A stretch of 64,000 bases of DNA from Methanolapillus ohkumae (GCF_032594355.1 NZ_CP131061.1:868001-932000), one strand, 5' to 3'; positions 53,801-63,634 are shown, numbered from the stretch's first letter. Numbers and translations are program-made. Notes: generated from the sequence alone by a model not told the origin.

Positions 53801-53835
53801 AAAAAATTCGAGATGCTTCGCATCTCGAATTTTTT
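53801..53835 (+). terminator. Perfect 16-bp hairpin after the zinc/cadmium ATPase
   Basis: AAAAAATTCGAGATGC and its exact complement are separated by TTC. It ends in a T run on both strands, so it can terminate the ATPase transcript; its length and symmetry are unusual for that role alone. Confidence 0.6.
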
Positions 53836-53875
53836 GAATTAATTATTTTGAATAGATGTGTGGATGGAAACAAAA

Positions 53876-54045
53876 TGCAGCAAGCTCAAAACCATCAACG
53901 GTTGCAGCAGCGCTAAAATTGGAAATAAACCCAAAGATTTGTATTTTGTTGAAGAAAAGTTCCCCCTTCTTTGTGTTGATTTTTTAAAAATTTGTCGCCA
54001 TAACGCTCGCGGCGGCAGCAATTCTATAACTGTAAACAGATCGTA
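53876..54045. repeat. Degenerate members of the dispersed GCAGCAA..CTCAAAACC element
   Basis: TGCAGCAAGCTCAAAACC-ATCAACGG, TTGCAGCAGCGCTAAAATTGG and, further on, GGCAGCAATTCTATAACTG-TAAACAGATC match the 29-bp unit of the array at 63260. No gene is visible in 53726..54119. Confidence 0.55.
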
Positions 54046-54119
54046 GCAAATTGTGAAATTTAAAAACCGCAGCCAAAATAAAAGCGGTGGACCTGATTTT
54101 TATAAATTTTAGTAAAAGA

Positions 54120-54773
54120 TCATTCCACGGATTTTTTCAAATATTCCAAAAATTGATCCAGCGCGCGCCGCCTGTGAGAAATCATATTTTTAAATTCTGT
54201 CCCCAGTTCACCGAATGTTTTTCCATTGTAGTCAAAAATCGGGTCAAATCCAAAACCACCGTCTCCCCGCTCATCGTAGGATATTTTTCCATCCACCGTT
54301 CCTGAAAAAGTGAGTGGTTCTTCACCGGGTTTACAAAAAGCAATCACGGTTTTGAAATAAGCCGCACGATTTTGTTCTCCATCCATCAGCTTTAAAACGC
54401 GTGCATTCCCGAGATGGTCTTCCACAAAACGGGAATACGGGCCAGGAAAGCCGTTAAGTGCCTGAATGAAAAGACCGGAATCGTCGACCATTACCGGAAT
54501 TTTTAAATCGTTGGCTGCGGCTCGCGCACTTTCCGCCGCGATCGGCTCCAAATCATCCGCCTGAATTTCCGGATAATCGCTTTTGTTTTGAATCACTTCA
54601 ATTCCGAAATCCGCCAAAACCGCACGAATTTCATGAAATTTTCCGGAATTTCCCGTCACAAAAACAATCTTTTGAACCGGATCTTTTGATTGATTCTCTT
54701 GTGGTTGATTCTCTTGTGGTTGATTCGAATACTTTTCAGAATAGGATTGACCGGTATTGTTTTGGTTTGTCAT
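54120..54773 (-). CDS. rdgB: XTP/dITP diphosphatase (RdgB/HAM1 family)
   Basis: A 217-residue house-cleaning pyrophosphatase that removes non-canonical purine nucleotides. FVTGNSGKFHEIRAVL, MVDDSGLFIQAL, FPGPYSRFV, GGFGFDPIF and MISHRRRAL are family signatures. The first 30 residues are a Gln/Asn-rich extension (QPQENQPQENQ) with an 11-residue micro-duplication. AAGGTGG five bases before the ATG fixes the start at 54773. It lies downstream of the Kae1-Bud32 gene on the same strand. Confidence 0.93.
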   Translation of the reverse strand: MTNQNNTGQSYSEKYSNQPQENQPQENQSKDPVQKIVFVTGNSGKFHEIRAVLADFGIEVIQNKSDYPEIQADDLEPIAAESARAAANDLKIPVMVDDSGLFIQALNGFPGPYSRFVEDHLGNARVLKLMDGEQNRAAYFKTVIAFCKPGEEPLTFSGTVDGKISYDERGDGGFGFDPIFDYNGKTFGELGTEFKNMISHRRRALDQFLEYLKKSVE

Positions 54774-54867
54774 AAAATCCACCTTTTTTTCTTTTTTTCT
54801 TCTTTGCTTCTTATCAGTCGCTTGAAACTGTTTACAAGGACTTTCGGTTGTCTGCCGGCCGGCCGAA

Positions 54868-56682
54868 TTAAATGTAACGCCCTCTTAACTTGATTTCTTC
54901 CGTTCTTTTTAAGACGCTGTCCGCATTCTTAAATTCAGACGCGTACCCTTTTGAAAACGCCGCAATCAACTTGTCCGCATTTCTGTAAGAACTCTCCAGC
55001 GTCCGGAACAAAACATGAACATCAACACCTTTTGCCTCAATTGTTTTATCAGTCGCCGAAAGTCCGAAATCAATCAGATAAATTTTAAAAGCATCGGCAT
55101 CCTTTTCCATACTTTTTGCATCATTTGCGCCGATATAAATCATATTCGATGTCGTTAAATCTCCGTGGATTATATTTGCCGCATGCAGTTTTCCAACCAT
55201 TTTTCCGACTTCAATCCCTGATTTTTCCAAAAAAACATCATTGGATTCGAATTTTGAAATGACGAATTTCAGCGGAATTCCGTCAATGAGTTCCATGTGA
55301 ATGGACGCCTCCATAACGCCGTAGACAACCGGCGTCAAAACTCCGGCGCGGCGCGCTTCCGTCATCATGCGGACTTCAATTTTCGTCCGTTCCTTTCGAA
55401 TCCGGCTGTCTAAAATATCCAACCGGTATCCTTTTGAAATACGTTCCTTGATTATCATTTTTCTTTTTGGAATTTCAAAGCCGAAGGACTTCAATTCGGC
55501 CGGAAAGGGGATGGATGTCGCAGGATCAAATCCGCCTCCGAATACCCCCGGCTCCACAGAAATGACGGCTTCAGCGCCGTTTCTCATCTTTTGAATTTCC
55601 GCCTCCACATGAACCGGATTTTTATTTTTCCACGTCACGGAAACATAATCTGCCCGAAAGCCGGCGTCAACGGTCGATTCCTCCAAAGAAAGGACGTCTC
55701 CGGCTTTGTACATCAAAAGTCCGGTGTATGCAATCATCGCGCCGTTGTCCCCCATAAATCTTTTTTCCGGGACATAAAAGCGGGCGCCGCGCTCTTGGCA
55801 CATGCAATCAAACATTTCCCGAAGTCTCGAATTCGCTCCGACGCCGCCGGCCAATAAAACTTCTGACTTTCCCGTGTGCGCCAACGCCCTCTCCGTCACC
55901 TCAACCGCCATTGCAAAAGCGGTTTCCTGATAAGAATGACAAATGTTGGCCAAAAACTCCTCATTAAATTCATTGGACGCGGATTTGCATCCTTTTTCAG
56001 GTGTTTTACATCCTTTTTCAGGCATTTTATTTTCATTTAAAAGACGAGTGGCTGCCGTCGAAAGCCCTGAAAAAAAGAAATCCATGCCTTTGACGGTGTA
56101 AGGAAGTTCAAGGTAGCAGGTTGCGTCTTTCGCGTATTTTTCAATCAATGGTCCTCCCGGGTGCGGCAGTCCGGCCGATCGCGCAAATTTGTCCAGTGAA
56201 TTCCCAAGACCGATATCTAAAGTTTCTCCAAGGACGCGGTAGGCGCCGTCTTGATAGGAAAGAACTTGAGAATTAGCACCGCTGACATACAACACAACCG
56301 GATCCGTCGCTTCCGTTTTCCAAATTCCGACTTCAATGTGCGCCACACAATGGTTGACGCCGACCAGCGGTTTTTGAAGGATTTGAGAAATCATGCGCGC
56401 GGCGGTCGCGACAATCCGAAGGCACGGACCCAAACCCGGTCCCCGCGAAAATGCGACGGCATCAATTTCATTTCGGGAAATGCCTTTTGCTTCCAGTTCC
56501 GCAAAAACCGCGTCGATGACTTCACCGATGTGTGCCGCATGGTGCTGAGCAGCCTCTCGCGGGTGAATTCCGCCGGATGCCGGACGGTATGTGTGCGTCA
56601 CTTCGACCAAAACATCTGTTCCATCCACAACCGCCGCACTCAAATTCCAGGCAGTTCCTTCAATTCCCAATACAATCGTCAA
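54868..56682 (-). CDS. Kae1-Bud32 fusion, tRNA threonylcarbamoyladenosine (t6A) synthesis, KEOPS complex
   Basis: A 604-residue bifunctional protein. The N-terminal Kae1/TsaD domain (about 1..340) has HPREAAQHHAAH (40..51), the metal ligands in NHCVAH (H111, H115), GGPLIEKYA and FMGDNGAMIAYTG. The C-terminal Bud32 atypical kinase domain (about 395..604) has IKERISKGYR, HGDLTTSNMIY and YLIDFGLSA. The fusion is common in euryarchaea. A doubled PEKGCK hexapeptide (about residues 221..232) is a small insertion inside the Kae1 domain. The start ATG at 56682 matches the family N-terminus MTIVLGIEGTAWN. Confidence 0.95.
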   Translation of the reverse strand: MTIVLGIEGTAWNLSAAVVDGTDVLVEVTHTYRPASGGIHPREAAQHHAAHIGEVIDAVFAELEAKGISRNEIDAVAFSRGPGLGPCLRIVATAARMISQILQKPLVGVNHCVAHIEVGIWKTEATDPVVLYVSGANSQVLSYQDGAYRVLGETLDIGLGNSLDKFARSAGLPHPGGPLIEKYAKDATCYLELPYTVKGMDFFFSGLSTAATRLLNENKMPEKGCKTPEKGCKSASNEFNEEFLANICHSYQETAFAMAVEVTERALAHTGKSEVLLAGGVGANSRLREMFDCMCQERGARFYVPEKRFMGDNGAMIAYTGLLMYKAGDVLSLEESTVDAGFRADYVSVTWKNKNPVHVEAEIQKMRNGAEAVISVEPGVFGGGFDPATSIPFPAELKSFGFEIPKRKMIIKERISKGYRLDILDSRIRKERTKIEVRMMTEARRAGVLTPVVYGVMEASIHMELIDGIPLKFVISKFESNDVFLEKSGIEVGKMVGKLHAANIIHGDLTTSNMIYIGANDAKSMEKDADAFKIYLIDFGLSATDKTIEAKGVDVHVLFRTLESSYRNADKLIAAFSKGYASEFKNADSVLKRTEEIKLRGRYI

Positions 56683-56719
56683 TCTGAAAAACTCCGAAAA
56701 TCAATCTCTTTATAATTTT

Positions 56720-57790
56720 TCATGCACAATTTATTAAATCTTTTTTTTCCAATTTCATTTTTTCAGAAAAAAGAGAACTTTCAAAAACAGCGTTTCTGTT
56801 GCATGTTTTTGTTTCAAAAATACGGCTCTTTGGGCACATTAAATTCCAGCCTTCTTTGACATTTTGCCGGATTTGGAGGATTTCTTTGGATTTTTGTGTT
56901 TCGTTTTCTCTTGTCGGTGGGAAAAGAGCTGTAAAAGAAGGTCCTGTTCCAGAAAGTCCGGAGACGATTCCAAAGTTTTGTCCGGCTTCCATACAAAAAA
57001 CCGCCGGCTTCGGGTCAAAACCGAGTGCTGCGCAATACAAAAGACCGTTGAGTTTCATTGCTTTTTCATACAAGCCGGCCGATGCCAAATCAAATGCTAT
57101 GTCCACCAGATCTTTCATCAAAACCGACCGTTGGACATTTGTTTGGGAACTGTGAACCAAAAAATCCGGGCTTAAAATCAAAACGTCATAGTGAAATTCC
57201 TCTCTTTTGAGGAGGTGCATCTTTGAATTATCGGTTAAAACGACACCTCCAAAAAACGATGCGCAAGCGTCGTCAAAAGCGCCGGTGATCGTGACTTTCG
57301 CATCTTTGGCGGCAGAAACGCCCAATTTTACAACATCCAACGGGTCAATGGTCAAACCGGATGTGGAGTTGGGTTGGGTGTTGGGTTGAGTGTTGGATTG
57401 GGAGTCGGTGTGAGATTTATATTCAAAATCGGGATCCTGGACTTGGATGCCGAGCGCGTCCAAAGCCGCCATGACACACGCGTTTGCCGCCGCACTGCTG
57501 CTTTTAAGACCGCCGGCTGCCGGAATGTCACTTTTTGTCCAAACTTCCGCCGTCTTTTTGCAATCGAACCGCTCCAAAACAAGTTCCACGCACCGCTCCA
57601 TTAAATACGGATTCATGTCCGGGTCATTCAAATTCCGGCCGGATATTTTTTTGTTTCCGTTCTTTGAATCGGAAATAATCACTTGCGCATATGTTTTCAT
57701 TTCCGTCGCAAACGCCGAACCTTTTTTGGATGCGATGGCATTAATTATTGTTCCGCCTCCAAAAGCGCACCCATATCCCTTCTGAATCAT
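56720..57790 (-). CDS. aroK: Archaeal shikimate kinase (GHMP kinase superfamily)
   Basis: A 356-residue kinase for the aromatic amino acid pathway, of the archaeal GHMP type unrelated to bacterial AroK. GYGCAFGGGTIINAIASKKG (5..24) is the family start; the ATP loop is SDIPAAGGLKSSSAAANA, and ITGAFDDACASFFGG and GLSGTGPSFTALFP complete the pattern. I chose the ATG at 57790 because the 36 residues before it in the open frame are only hydrophobic low-complexity. Residues around 150..170 are a Ser/Thr/Gln/Pro repeat insert (NTQPNTQPNSTSG). The C-terminal 40 residues show no homology that I recognise. Confidence 0.88.
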   Translation of the reverse strand: MIQKGYGCAFGGGTIINAIASKKGSAFATEMKTYAQVIISDSKNGNKKISGRNLNDPDMNPYLMERCVELVLERFDCKKTAEVWTKSDIPAAGGLKSSSAAANACVMAALDALGIQVQDPDFEYKSHTDSQSNTQPNTQPNSTSGLTIDPLDVVKLGVSAAKDAKVTITGAFDDACASFFGGVVLTDNSKMHLLKREEFHYDVLILSPDFLVHSSQTNVQRSVLMKDLVDIAFDLASAGLYEKAMKLNGLLYCAALGFDPKPAVFCMEAGQNFGIVSGLSGTGPSFTALFPPTRENETQKSKEILQIRQNVKEGWNLMCPKSRIFETKTCNRNAVFESSLFSEKMKLEKKDLINCA

Positions 57791-58120
57791 AAAACAAAGT
57801 AAGGAAAAGAAATTATAAAATCTCTCTGCAAGAAAAATCAGAAAAATCAGAAAAACAAGAAAAGCAAACAGAAAAAGATAAAAAACCAACGAAAACATGG
57901 TTTGTACTTTTAAATATGCCTTTTTTTAAAACATAATGTTATTTTATAGAAATAATTTATTTTCATCAAAGATATATGTAAATTATCAAAATATATATAG
58001 ATTCAAACATTTTATCCCCTTCTAAAATCAATTTTATTTTTTAGTTTTTTATTATTTATTATTTTTTTGATTATTATTTGATTATTATTTTAGAACTGAT
58101 GCAAAAAATGGAGACAAATT

Positions 58121-59125
58121 ATGGAGACCAGAAAAGTACAGCAAACAGGAGGCTCAACCTATATTATTTCCCTTCCCAAACAATGGGCGGACAAAGTCGG
58201 AATTTCCGCCGGAATTCGGGTCGGAATTCAACCGCAGCCGGATGGGAAATTATTAATTTGCCCGACCATCGACTCAAAGCCGATTCGAAAAAAAACCATT
58301 GATATCACCAACATTACCGGACAAGCTTTAGAACGCGATTTCATTGCTGCTTATTTAGCCGGCTATGATATTATTGAATTCGTGTCTCCCAAAATCATGG
58401 CCGAACAAAAAAAGATTCTGCGCACCATTTGCTACAAATTAATCGGTCCTGAAATTATTGAAGAAAACTCTAACAGTGTTTTGGTTCAGGATTTGCTCAA
58501 TCCCAACGATCTGTCCATCAAAAAAGCAATTCAGCGGATGTATCTGATTTCCAATTCCATGTTCTGTGATGCGATTATTTCCTTAAAAACCTGTGATTTG
58601 GATCTGGCCACCGATGTCGATGAGCGGGATGATGAAGTGGACCGCCTCTATTTGGTGATTTCAAAACAATTCAAGTCCATTCTTTGCGGGACCGACTTTT
58701 TGGATACCAGTGAGGCAACGGTTGAGGAATATCATGATTATAGGATGGCGTCCGCACCGATTGAAAGAATCGCCGACCACTCCCAAAAAATCGCGCGCGT
58801 GGTGTTGACCATGAAACCCAAATTTAATGCCGAAACCTTAGGCGAAATTGAAAAAATCAGCTTGCTGGCTAAACAAACATCGGAAAAAGCGATGGATGCG
58901 CTTTACAGCTCCAACGCCAAGTTGGCCAACCAAGCCATCGAAAATCAGAAAACAATGAATATGCTCATCAGCAAATTCAACCGCGATAAATTTGATAATC
59001 CGACCGAATTGTCTTTTGAAAACGCGCTGGCTCTTCGCATTGTCATGGACAGTATCGGAAGAATCGGAGATTACAGCATGAACATTGCCGAAATTGCTAT
59101 TAACGCGTCCATTGAATCCAAATAA
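58121..59125 (+). CDS. AbrB-PhoU domain phosphate uptake regulator
   Basis: A 334-residue protein with an N-terminal AbrB/SpoVT-like DNA-binding domain (QTGGSTYIISLPKQWADKVG, residues 8..27) and a C-terminal PhoU helical-bundle region (about 110..330, e.g. ERDDEVDRLYLVI and PIERIADHSQKIA). Archaeal AbrB-PhoU proteins are thought to control phosphate uptake; the effector is not shown here. GGAG nine bases before 58121 supports this start. No pst genes are adjacent. The 330-bp gap upstream is AT-rich with a possible TATA stretch at 57977..57990. Confidence 0.88.
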   Translation: METRKVQQTGGSTYIISLPKQWADKVGISAGIRVGIQPQPDGKLLICPTIDSKPIRKKTIDITNITGQALERDFIAAYLAGYDIIEFVSPKIMAEQKKILRTICYKLIGPEIIEENSNSVLVQDLLNPNDLSIKKAIQRMYLISNSMFCDAIISLKTCDLDLATDVDERDDEVDRLYLVISKQFKSILCGTDFLDTSEATVEEYHDYRMASAPIERIADHSQKIARVVLTMKPKFNAETLGEIEKISLLAKQTSEKAMDALYSSNAKLANQAIENQKTMNMLISKFNRDKFDNPTELSFENALALRIVMDSIGRIGDYSMNIAEIAINASIESK

Positions 59126-59255
59126 TTAAAAACAGAATAAATTATAAAAGAATTATAAAATAACAAGTCATTAAAAAATAAATTATAAAAAAATCTTATA
59201 AAATAAAATAAAATAAAATAATAAAATATTATCGGATTGTTCGGAGGATTAAAGA

Positions 59256-60743
59256 ATGAACGGCAGCATAAAAAGTAATCTTGTTTTTGCTCTTTATGCT
59301 TTATTTTTGGGCGCTTTTACGGGAATTGTGACTTTTTTATTTTTAAAATTGATGAATTTGGGCATTCAATTTTTATGGGTGGATATTCCGTCTCATATTG
59401 ATTTTGCATATTATCCGATTGTCATTTGTTTAATCGGCGGTCTCTTGGTTGGAATCACCAAAAAAATATATGGTAATTTGCCGCCGACGCTTTCGGTTGT
59501 TCTTTTGGAAGCTAAAGAGAGCAAAAGAATTGAATACAAAAATTTGCCGGTTATTGTTCTTTGTGCGTTTCTCCCGCTGATTTTTGGTGGCAGCATCGGC
59601 CCGGAAGCAGGTCTTGCCGGCATTCTCGGAGGATTATGTACATGGATTGGCGACCACGTCAAAGCTTCGGCCAAAACCATTCAGGCGTTGTCTGAAATTG
59701 GAATGGCGGCAACTCTTGGAACCATTTTCGGCTCTCCGTTTTTTGGTGTCGCCAAAACGGTGGAGGAAGAGGAAGAAGCCAATTCCCTTTTTATTCAAAA
59801 AGTGGAAACCAAAAAATTCAAATCCGAATTTCATGACACAAATTCAAATGAAAAGAGCATGCACAAATCTGAATTTGGAAAATCCGAACCCAATCATTTT
59901 GAATCTGAAAAATTTGAATTTGAGGAAAATTTCAGGCAAATTTTAAAAGAGGAAGAATCTTTTGTCCTTCCGAAAAAATCAAAAATTTATTTATATTTAA
60001 TCGCGGCCATTGCCGGTTTTGGAACTTATTTCCTGCTTTCGCATTGGTTCCCGCTCGGCGGATTTTACCGGTATGATTCCGTATCATTCGGCTGGAATGA
60101 AATTTTAGCTCTTGTACCGCTCGTTTTGTTGGGCGTTTTTTTTGCATGGATTTATTCCGTTTTCGGCTATATCATCAAAATCATTCTTCGGCCGCTGAAA
60201 AATCATAAAATTCTGACGGCGATTTTGGGCGGGCTTGCACTCGGGATTCTTGGAATGATTTTTCCGTATACGCTTTTTTCCGGAGAAGTTCAAATCGGAG
60301 AAATGGCGGCGAATTGGATGTCACTGACGGCATTGACATTGCTTCTGATTGTTTTGGCAAAATTGTTTCTCACCCGGTTTTGTATCATGTCCGGATGGCG
60401 CGGCGGTCAAATCTTCCCGGCGATTTTTGCGGGAATGACTCTTGGATATGCGGTTTCTTCCATTTTTCCGTTGGAACCGGCTTTTTGTGCGGCGATTGTG
60501 TCCGTTTCTTTGGTTACGGTCATTTTGAAAAAACCGGCGGCAACCGTGATTTTATTTGTCGCGTTCTTCCCGCTCGGATTTTTAATTCCGTTGACGGTCG
60601 CAGCATTAATCAGCGGTTTTATTCCGTTCCCGAAATTTTTGGACAAATTTGAAAAAGAAGAAATCGAAGAAGAATATTTGGAAAGAAAACAGTTGGCAGA
60701 AATGGAAAAAAATAAAATACAAACACAAGTGCCGGATGTTTAA
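59256..60743 (+). CDS. ClC-family chloride channel/transporter
   Basis: A 495-residue multi-pass membrane protein with the ClC anion-selectivity motifs: GGSIGPEAGLAG (111..122, in place of the usual GKxGPxxH region) and WRGGQIFPAIFAGMTLG late in the chain. About ten helices are visible. A charged hydrophilic loop (about 165..245, rich in Glu, Lys, Phe, Asn) is inserted between the two halves and is not part of the core fold. GGAGG lies upstream of the ATG. The gating glutamate is not clearly identifiable, so channel versus exchanger cannot be decided. Confidence 0.87.
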   Translation: MNGSIKSNLVFALYALFLGAFTGIVTFLFLKLMNLGIQFLWVDIPSHIDFAYYPIVICLIGGLLVGITKKIYGNLPPTLSVVLLEAKESKRIEYKNLPVIVLCAFLPLIFGGSIGPEAGLAGILGGLCTWIGDHVKASAKTIQALSEIGMAATLGTIFGSPFFGVAKTVEEEEEANSLFIQKVETKKFKSEFHDTNSNEKSMHKSEFGKSEPNHFESEKFEFEENFRQILKEEESFVLPKKSKIYLYLIAAIAGFGTYFLLSHWFPLGGFYRYDSVSFGWNEILALVPLVLLGVFFAWIYSVFGYIIKIILRPLKNHKILTAILGGLALGILGMIFPYTLFSGEVQIGEMAANWMSLTALTLLLIVLAKLFLTRFCIMSGWRGGQIFPAIFAGMTLGYAVSSIFPLEPAFCAAIVSVSLVTVILKKPAATVILFVAFFPLGFLIPLTVAALISGFIPFPKFLDKFEKEEIEEEYLERKQLAEMEKNKIQTQVPDV

Positions 60744-61003
60744 TCCATTTTTCTTATTCTTCTTATTTCTTATTTTCCATATTTTTATTTTTTATTTTTT
60801 CATGTTCTTTCATACATTTTTTCATAAATATTTAAAAAAGTTCTTGGAAAAGACATAAATATCCGGTATTTTTCTTATACTTACTTTTCAATAATTATAA
60901 TTAAAGCTGAAAATAATACTAAATATTAAAAAAAATTAAAAATTAGAATAAAATAGAATAAAATTGAGAAAAACTATTCAAAAACAAAGGGCTGAATTTC
61001 GAA

Positions 61004-62194
61004 ATGCAAAATGATGAACATTATCCGGAATATTGCCGCAACAAACTGATGGACTTTGTTGACATCCGAAAAATCGATATTGAGATTTGCGACGTCACGC
61101 TTCGCGATGGCGAACAGACACCCGGGGTTGCTTTTTCCAAAGAACAAAAAATGTCGATTGCGTCTCACTTGGATGAAATCGGAATTGAAGTGATTGAAGC
61201 CGGATTTCCGGTGGTTTCCGACTCGGAAAAAGATATTGTCAAAAGTATTTCCCAAATGGGTCTGGACGCGAAAATTTGCTGTCTTTGCCGGTCCACCAAA
61301 AAAGATGTGGAAATCGCACTGGATTGTGATGTGGACATTGTCAGCGTGTTTTTGGCGATGTCGGATCTGCATTTGAAATACAAATACCATAAGGAATTGG
61401 ATGAAATGTTGGGCGTTGCGATGGATGCCATTGAATATGCCAAAGACCACGGTCTTGGGGTTCGTTTCGCGGCGGAAGACGCGACACGGACGCCGGTTGA
61501 CCGCCTCATCAGCGCGTTTAAGCAAGCGGAAGAGAGAAAAGTGGATTATGTCAGCATTGCCGACACGATCGGGATTTTAAATCCGACCACCGCCAAATAT
61601 TTGGTGGACAAAATTTACAATGCGGTTGACACGAAAATTTGCATTCATTGTCATGATGATTTGGGAATGGCAGTTGCAAATACCTTGGCGGCCGCTGAAG
61701 CCGGAGCGTTTCAGCTGCATACGACGGTCAACGGAATTGGAGAACGAGCTGGAAATGCGTCACTGGAAGAGGTTTTGGTGGGTCTGCGTGTCCAATATGG
61801 TTTTGAGCGGTACGATTTGAAAAATTTGGTGAATTTATCTAAAGAAGTCGCTTGCTCTTCCAAAATCATTCCGGCGATTAACAAAGCGGTTGTCGGGGAA
61901 AATGCTTTTTCCCACGAATCAGGAATTCACGTTGCGGCCATTCTTGAAAACCCGAGAACGTATGAATTATTCCTGCCGGAAATGGTGGGTGGACAACGGA
62001 ATTTAATTGTCGGAAAACACACCGGTACAAAGGCGTTGGCCGGGATTATCAAAAGTATGGGGTATACGCTTTCGGATGCGGATTTCGACCGTTTGTTTGA
62101 TGATGTCAAAGTTTTGACCGAAAACGAACAAAGAAGCGTCAACCGGGATGAATTGGAGTCTTTAATCTTGAATATTTTGAAAGAAAGCGATTAA
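61004..62194 (+). CDS. aksA: Homocitrate synthase, AksA type
   Basis: A 396-residue Claisen-condensing enzyme of the isopropylmalate/homocitrate synthase family. The TIM-barrel signatures are CDVTLRDGEQTPGVAF (29..44), IHCHDDLGMAVANTL and NGIGERAGNASLEEV, with HESGIHVAA and VGKHTGTKAL later. It lacks the C-terminal leucine-binding domain of LeuA and CimA, which favours AksA: condensation of 2-oxoglutarate and acetyl-CoA on the way to coenzyme B. Citramalate synthase remains possible. An internal ATG at residue 16 could be the true start. No other aks gene is near. Confidence 0.85.
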   Translation: MQNDEHYPEYCRNKLMDFVDIRKIDIEICDVTLRDGEQTPGVAFSKEQKMSIASHLDEIGIEVIEAGFPVVSDSEKDIVKSISQMGLDAKICCLCRSTKKDVEIALDCDVDIVSVFLAMSDLHLKYKYHKELDEMLGVAMDAIEYAKDHGLGVRFAAEDATRTPVDRLISAFKQAEERKVDYVSIADTIGILNPTTAKYLVDKIYNAVDTKICIHCHDDLGMAVANTLAAAEAGAFQLHTTVNGIGERAGNASLEEVLVGLRVQYGFERYDLKNLVNLSKEVACSSKIIPAINKAVVGENAFSHESGIHVAAILENPRTYELFLPEMVGGQRNLIVGKHTGTKALAGIIKSMGYTLSDADFDRLFDDVKVLTENEQRSVNRDELESLILNILKESD

Positions 62195-62283
62195 ATCCGC
62201 TGTTTTTGGATGAAACCGCTTTTCATTTTTTTATTTTTTCCATTTTCGTTTTTTATTTCTTTTTTCCATTTTTTTATTTCTTT

Positions 62284-62958
62284 TTATTTATTATTTTCAT
62301 CCGATTCACGACTGATTGGAATGATTTCAATATCTGTTTTGCTGATTTTTTTGCAGAGGCGGATTTCTTTTCGCGGTTCCCACCGGTCAAAAACGAGATA
62401 TTCCACCGGATTCCAAAGAACGACCCATCCGATGACTGCCAGGCCTTGTCCCAGGACTTGAGAAAATGAATTATCGCCGGCATTCACCGTCAACCAATAA
62501 GAAGCGGCCAAACAAAATCCGAGGAAGATAAATCCGAGAATGGTGCTGTATCCGACCGTCTTTGTTTTTTTGCGCATTTGCCGTTCCAAAGATTTGGCTT
62601 TTCGCTCAAAATGCATATGAATCGCGTCTTTGACGACGTTTTCTTTTTTTTCCGTCAGTTCTTTGTCGATTCTTGCGTAAATTACCAAAAGCATTTTTTT
62701 TCGAAGCGGCACTTCTTCGACCGCGGAAAAAATATATTGATCGGCATTGTTGTTGAGTTCGCGCTCGTAAAACGGGGAGGGATCCATATTATTATAAATT
62801 TGATCCGCGGAATTGAGTTCAAGTTCAATAATTTCAAGGTTTTTGTCTTCCCGCGATTTTTGAATAAAATCCATCCGGTTTTGAATAATGTCTTTGTCGA
62901 TGGATTTTGAATCCATGGTTTCATATTTGCTGTTCATCATATTCCTCAATTCACTCAT
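62284..62958 (-). CDS. Hypothetical membrane protein with two helices
   Basis: A protein of about 224 residues that I do not recognise beyond a general likeness to conserved archaeal proteins. The N-terminal 140 residues are charged and helical (KSLERQMRKKTKTVG and similar). Two transmembrane helices follow: STILGFIFLGFCLAASYWL and SQVLGQGLAVIGWVVLWNP. The end is WEPRKEIRLCKKISKTDIEIIP. I prefer ATG 62958; a TTG six bases upstream and ATGs at 62940 and 62937 (with GAGG close by) are alternatives. It is convergent with aksA. Confidence 0.7.
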   Translation of the reverse strand: MSELRNMMNSKYETMDSKSIDKDIIQNRMDFIQKSREDKNLEIIELELNSADQIYNNMDPSPFYERELNNNADQYIFSAVEEVPLRKKMLLVIYARIDKELTEKKENVVKDAIHMHFERKAKSLERQMRKKTKTVGYSTILGFIFLGFCLAASYWLTVNAGDNSFSQVLGQGLAVIGWVVLWNPVEYLVFDRWEPRKEIRLCKKISKTDIEIIPISRESDENNK

Positions 62959-63180
62959 TTTCAAGATATATTATTATTTAAAAATAAAAATGAGTATATT
63001 AATTTATTCATTTTGGAAATTCTATGAAATAAAAGGAACAAAACAACCAAAAACGAAAACGATCGGAATGAAAATGATAAGAATGGAAAATAATGAACAC
63101 GAAAATAATGAAAACGAAGGCAAAAGAGATGAAACAAAAGTAACAAAAATAAACATTTATTATCCTATCCCGAAGAATCG

Positions 63181-63223
63181 TTCCGATTAAATCAGATGCA
63201 GAATGCATCTGATTTAATCGGAA
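63181..63223. other. Perfect 20-bp inverted repeat with a 3-base loop
   Basis: Bases 63181..63200 and 63204..63223 are exact complements around GAA. No poly-T follows directly, so it may be a structural or REP-like element and not a simple terminator. Confidence 0.85.
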
Positions 63224-63259
63224 ATACCAGTTGACAAGAAAACATGTGCTGAAACAATT

Positions 63260-63634
63260 GCAGCAACGCTCAAAACCGCAAACAGATTGCAGCAATGCTC
63301 AAAACCGTCAACAGATTGCAGCAATGCTCAAAACCGTCAACAGATTGCAGCAATGCTCAAAACCGTCAACAGATTGCAGCAACGCTCAAAACCGTCAACA
63401 GATTGCAGCAACGCTCAAAACCGTCAACAGATTGCAGCAACGCTCAAAACCGTCAACAGATTGCAGCAACGCTCAAAACCGTCAACAGATTGCAGCAACG
63501 CTCAAAACCGTCAACAGATTGCAGCAACGCTCAAAACCGCAAACAGATTGTGGCAACGCTCAAAACCGCAAACAGATTGTGGCAACGTTCAAAACCGCAA
63601 ACAGATTGCGGCAATTCTGAAATTGTAAACAGTT
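63260..63634. repeat. 29-bp minisatellite, 12 full units plus a degenerate 13th
   Basis: Units of GCAGCAACGCTCAAAACC-GTCAACAGATT start at 63260 and every 29 bp up to 63579; the 13th (63608..63634) is GCGGCAATTCTGAAATTG-TAAACAGTT. Units differ at a few positions (ACG/ATG, GTC/GCA, CAG/TGG). No spacers separate units, so it is not a CRISPR. All three plus-strand frames are open because 29 is not a multiple of 3 and the unit lacks stops; no protein is implied. The gap 62959..63853 has no other gene. Confidence 0.95.

Noticed and set aside
63260..63634. CRISPR array suggested by regular short repeats
   Set aside because: Units are contiguous 29-mers with no unique spacers and no cas genes nearby; it is a minisatellite.
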